Positions 14,157 through 16,490 of a stretch of 16,490 nucleotides of DNA are shown here, piece after piece. A model generated the notes under the pieces. The model ran no database searches, was not told where the DNA came from, and saw only the letters and a list, made by a program, of their open reading frames with translations. Source of the DNA: JBDSYA01 sp039925865. GTDB lineage: Bacteria > Bacteroidota > Ignavibacteria > Tepidaquicellales > Tepidaquicellaceae. The stretch lies in assembly GCA_039925865.1 (NCBI GenBank), contig JBDSYA010000125.1:1-16490 (forward strand). Reading direction: 5' to 3'. How positions within the stretch are numbered: the first letter of the stretch is position 1; each line of letters begins with the position of its first letter. Position numbers and translations under genes: made by a program.

Positions 14157-14906
14157 ATGTTGGTCATCGGTAAAAATCCTGTTCTTGAAACTCTTAAATC
14201 AAATCCGCAGGATTTTAATAAAATTATTTTATTAAAAAAAGTCAAGCCTGACAATAAGCTGAAAAGTATTGTTACTATCGCGGAAGAAAATAAAATAAAC
14301 GTTGTTTATCTTAACTACTTTGATTTCAAACAATTCTTTGACAATAAAAGCAAAGATGAAGGAGTTGATCAGGGAGTAATCGGGTTTATAAAAGATTATG
14401 AATACAAAACTCTTCGTGAAATTGTTGAAGAAAATAAAAAAATTGTAAATCCGGTTGTAGTCATACTTGATCAGATCACGGATCCGCACAATCTCGGAGC
14501 TATTATTCGTTCGGCAGTTTGTCTTGGTGCAGACGGGATAGTTATCCCCAGGCATAATTCAGCTGAAGTCAACCATACTGTGTTAAAGACTTCTTCAGGC
14601 GCGGTTAATTATATAAGCATCGCAAAGGAAACTAATCTTACCAACACAATTCTTTTTTTAAAGAAAAATAATTACTGGATCGCAGGTACAGATATGCAAA
14701 ACAGTAAATCTATTTTTGAATCAGATCTGAAAATACCTCTTGCATTGATAATCGGCAGTGAAGGTGCGGGAATGAGAAATAATTTAAAAAATCAGTGCGA
14801 TATACTCTTAAGAATTCCTATGTCAGGCAAGATTGGTTCATTGAATGCTTCGGTCTCTGCCGGAGTTTTTTTGTATGAAATCTTCAGACAGAAAAATCTG
14901 AAGTGA
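14157..14906 (+). CDS. rlmB: 23S rRNA (guanosine2251-2'-O)-methyltransferase family, RlmB/TrmH-type SPOUT
   Basis: This 249-residue SPOUT methyltransferase has an N-terminal substrate-binding part (about 1-75) with the opening VIGKNPVLETL and DEGVDQGVIGF. The C-terminal knotted domain carries the three family motifs: motif 1 DPHNLGAIIRSA (Asn112, Arg118), motif 2 LIIGSEGAGMR (198-207), and motif 3 IPMSGKIGSLNASVSAGVFL (220-239). These form the trefoil-knot pocket for S-adenosylmethionine. RlmB methylates the 2'-OH of G2251 in the peptidyl-transferase region of 23S rRNA. Substrate choice among TrmH-family members cannot be proved from sequence, but the N-terminal domain fits RlmB better than a bare TrmH. 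Its TGA stop touches the TCA that encodes the stop of the convergent response regulator, leaving no spacer. Confidence 0.9.
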   Translation: MLVIGKNPVLETLKSNPQDFNKIILLKKVKPDNKLKSIVTIAEENKINVVYLNYFDFKQFFDNKSKDEGVDQGVIGFIKDYEYKTLREIVEENKKIVNPVVVILDQITDPHNLGAIIRSAVCLGADGIVIPRHNSAEVNHTVLKTSSGAVNYISIAKETNLTNTILFLKKNNYWIAGTDMQNSKSIFESDLKIPLALIIGSEGAGMRNNLKNQCDILLRIPMSGKIGSLNASVSAGVFLYEIFRQKNLK

Positions 14907-16259
14907 TCATTTTCCTTTACCAAGTTTTGGGATACTGTATTTATTCATAAGGTTGTACAAATGGCTTCTTTGGATTTTAAGAGCTTCAGCAGTTTGAGAG
15001 ATATTATATTTGTAATCATTCAGCATTTTCAAAACAAAAATTTTCTCGGATTCATTTTGAAAATCATTCAGTGCCATATTTTTATTAAAGAGTTCGCTGA
15101 ATTCTTTAAGTTCTTTTGTGGATGGCAGCTGAATATCCTCGTGATCTATTGTATCTTTGTCAATTGTGATGATCAGTCTTTCAATCATATTTTTTAATTC
15201 CCTGACATTACCCGGCCACCGAAAAGCAAGAAGCTGGTTTTTTGCTTTATCACTGATAATTTTCCTGGGGATGTTATTTTCAATCCTCAATTTTTCGGCA
15301 AAATAATCTGTAAGCTCAATAATGTCTTCAGGTCTTTCCCTTAATGGCGGCAGGTTTATCTGCAATACATTAATGCGATGGTAAAAATCTTCTCTTAATC
15401 TTTTATCTTCAACTTCATCCCTCAGGTCTTTATTAGTTGCAAAGATGAATCTTACATTTAAATGGATCATTACATTACTGCCCAACCTTGTGATCTTATT
15501 AGTTTCAATAACATTTAAAAGTTTAGACTGAATTTCTGTGGAAAGATTTGAAACTTCATCCAGAAAAATTGTTCCTCCCTCAGCCTGTTCAAATTTTCCC
15601 CTGATAAAACTATCATTATCCATCATCCCGAATAATTCGGTATCCGTAGTTTCTTCCGTGAGATTTGCGCTGTTGATCTCAATAAATGGCATGTCAGCAC
15701 GGTCAGAATCAAGATGGATCTGCCTTGCCACAAGTTCTTTACCGGTACCGCTCTCTCCTGTAATAAGTACATTAGAATTCAACCGGGCGAATTTCTTTAT
15801 AAGCTCAAGAATGTTTTTTATTTTATCGCTTTTTCCGATTATTTTATTTGATTCAATAAATTCCTTTTTAACTCTTCTTAATTCATCGCGTGATTTTTTA
15901 TATTCTATTGCATTTTTAATTGTAAGTTTTAATTCATGCAGATCCGGCAAAGGCTTTTGCAAAAAATTGTATGCACCTTTTTTGGTTGCTTCAACTGCTG
16001 TTTCAATGGTTCCGTGTCCCGAAATCATAATCACTACATTACTTTTATTGATCTCCATGATCTTGTCAAGTACTTCGATACCATCCATCTTAGGCATTTT
16101 GATGTCAAGCAGTATCAGATCATATTCGGTACTTTTAACTTTTTTGATAGCCTGAGATCCGTTGAGACATCCCTGGATATCGTAGTTCTCATTGTCCAGC
16201 ACCATAGAGATACTGTCAATAATACTTTGCTCGTCATCGACTATCAATAATTTTTTCAT
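14907..16259 (-). CDS. NtrC-family response regulator, NtrX-like, without GAFTGA loop
   Basis: This 450-residue regulator has three domains. The receiver (1-120) has acidic pocket Asp8/Asp9, phosphorylation site Asp52 (LLDIKMP), Ser80 and Lys102. An AAA+ domain (about 138-375) has Walker A GESGTGKE (168-175), Walker B IFLDEV (231-236), an arginine-finger region REDFYHR (289-295) and sensor II WPGNVREL (348-355). A Fis-type helix-turn-helix is at the end (YNISQTAEALKIQRSHLYNL). The segment after ELFG, where sigma-54 activators carry the GAFTGA loop, reads MMDNDSFIRG before KFEQAEGGT and is about five residues shorter than usual. The protein therefore probably cannot open sigma-54 complexes by the standard route. 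The QRSHLY helix recalls NtrX. Its sensor kinase is not in the window. A CrtI-like gene ends 85 bases upstream. Confidence 0.9.
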   Translation of the reverse strand: MKKLLIVDDEQSIIDSISMVLDNENYDIQGCLNGSQAIKKVKSTEYDLILLDIKMPKMDGIEVLDKIMEINKSNVVIMISGHGTIETAVEATKKGAYNFLQKPLPDLHELKLTIKNAIEYKKSRDELRRVKKEFIESNKIIGKSDKIKNILELIKKFARLNSNVLITGESGTGKELVARQIHLDSDRADMPFIEINSANLTEETTDTELFGMMDNDSFIRGKFEQAEGGTIFLDEVSNLSTEIQSKLLNVIETNKITRLGSNVMIHLNVRFIFATNKDLRDEVEDKRLREDFYHRINVLQINLPPLRERPEDIIELTDYFAEKLRIENNIPRKIISDKAKNQLLAFRWPGNVRELKNMIERLIITIDKDTIDHEDIQLPSTKELKEFSELFNKNMALNDFQNESEKIFVLKMLNDYKYNISQTAEALKIQRSHLYNLMNKYSIPKLGKGK

Positions 16260-16344
16260 ACTTGTATTATCCTGTTAAATGTTAAGCCCGTAATTAATTA
16301 TCGGGAGAATACTTATTTTAAACTTACTGTTTTACGCGGTCAGC

Positions 16345-16490
16345 TTATCCGATAAGTCCGGACACAATTTTTCCTGAAAGAAAACACAGCGGCACACCGC
16401 CTCCCGGATGGGTATTACCGCCTGCAAAAAACAGATTATCAAATTTTTTAGATTTATTTTTCGGACGCTTGATCAAAGTATAAAGTGAAT
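16345..16490 (-). CDS. CrtI-like FAD-dependent desaturase, C-terminal part (5' end outside window)
   Basis: The last 146 bases, read leftwards, give 48 residues to a TAA at 16345-16347. The end LFFAGGNTHPGGGVPLCFLSGKIV is the C-terminal signature of the phytoene desaturase family, in which the GGxxHPGGGVP loop closes over the FAD and the substrate tunnel. It therefore belongs to a carotenoid or related polyene dehydrogenase, the exact substrate not being readable from this fragment. A conserved family stretch with Thr-His-Pro is intact, so the gene is likely functional. It is followed by an 85-base gap with a weak hairpin (CCCG at 16287-16290 with CGGG at 16302-16305) before the response-regulator start. 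Confidence 0.85.
   Translation of the reverse strand, partial: SLYTLIKRPKNKSKKFDNLFFAGGNTHPGGGVPLCFLSGKIVSGLIG

Noticed and set aside
15538..16155. Rightward 205-residue open frame
   Set aside because: It lies wholly antisense to the receiver and AAA+ domains of the response regulator, and its hydrophobic Ser/Leu/Ile-rich product is what reversed codons of such a gene give.
16287..16305. CCCG/CGGG hairpin upstream of the response regulator as a terminator
   Set aside because: The stem has only four GC pairs plus a bulged AT part, and no T-run follows on the minus strand; kept only as a remark.

Overview
This window is a low-GC, gene-dense stretch of bacterial chromosome. Its mix of genes suggests the Bacteroidota / Chlorobiota / Ignavibacteriota group: a 31-residue AURKAIP1/COX24-like basic protein, a TPR lipoprotein, a 7TM-HD phosphohydrolase, an NtrX-like response regulator and a CrtI-like desaturase. 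Many starts lack a strong Shine-Dalgarno sequence, which fits. The assignment is an inference from gene content only. No tRNA, rRNA, CRISPR array, insertion sequence or prophage was seen.

Layout. Bases 1-5465 are read leftwards. From upstream to downstream they hold a signal-peptide TPR protein (3939-5465), a short frameshifted remnant with a strong terminator behind it (about 3780-3907 and 3724-3755), a HicA/HicB toxin-antitoxin pair (3156-3635), about 240 bases of short palindromes without a gene, and then a tight run of a SPATA20/YyaL-type thioredoxin-fold protein, a DUF2442 protein and a PolB-like 3'-5' exonuclease cut by the window edge. Bases 5622-11847 are read rightwards: a small ferredoxin-fold-like protein with its own terminator, a PgpH-type HD phosphohydrolase followed closely by a Xer recombinase, then a TPR lipoprotein, SppA, an HU/IHF protein and the 31-residue basic protein. 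Bases 11850-14065 (gltX, rsmI) run leftwards, 14157-14906 (rlmB) rightwards, and 14907-16490 (response regulator and a partial phytoene desaturase-like gene) leftwards.

How the genes fit together. Most are housekeeping. Translation and ribosome functions are clustered (gltX, rsmI, rlmB and the mS38-like peptide), and so are chromosome maintenance (Xer recombinase, HU/IHF) and envelope functions (PgpH-like enzyme, SppA, two exported TPR proteins). The accessory part is the hicAB region with its flanking palindromes and gene remnant. I see no clearly new multi-gene system. The points most worth a second look are the response regulator whose AAA+ domain lacks the GAFTGA sigma-54 loop, the tiny basic ribosomal-type gene, the GIN-like pseudogene remnant, the palindrome cluster beside hicAB, and the directly abutting stop codons of rlmB and the regulator.
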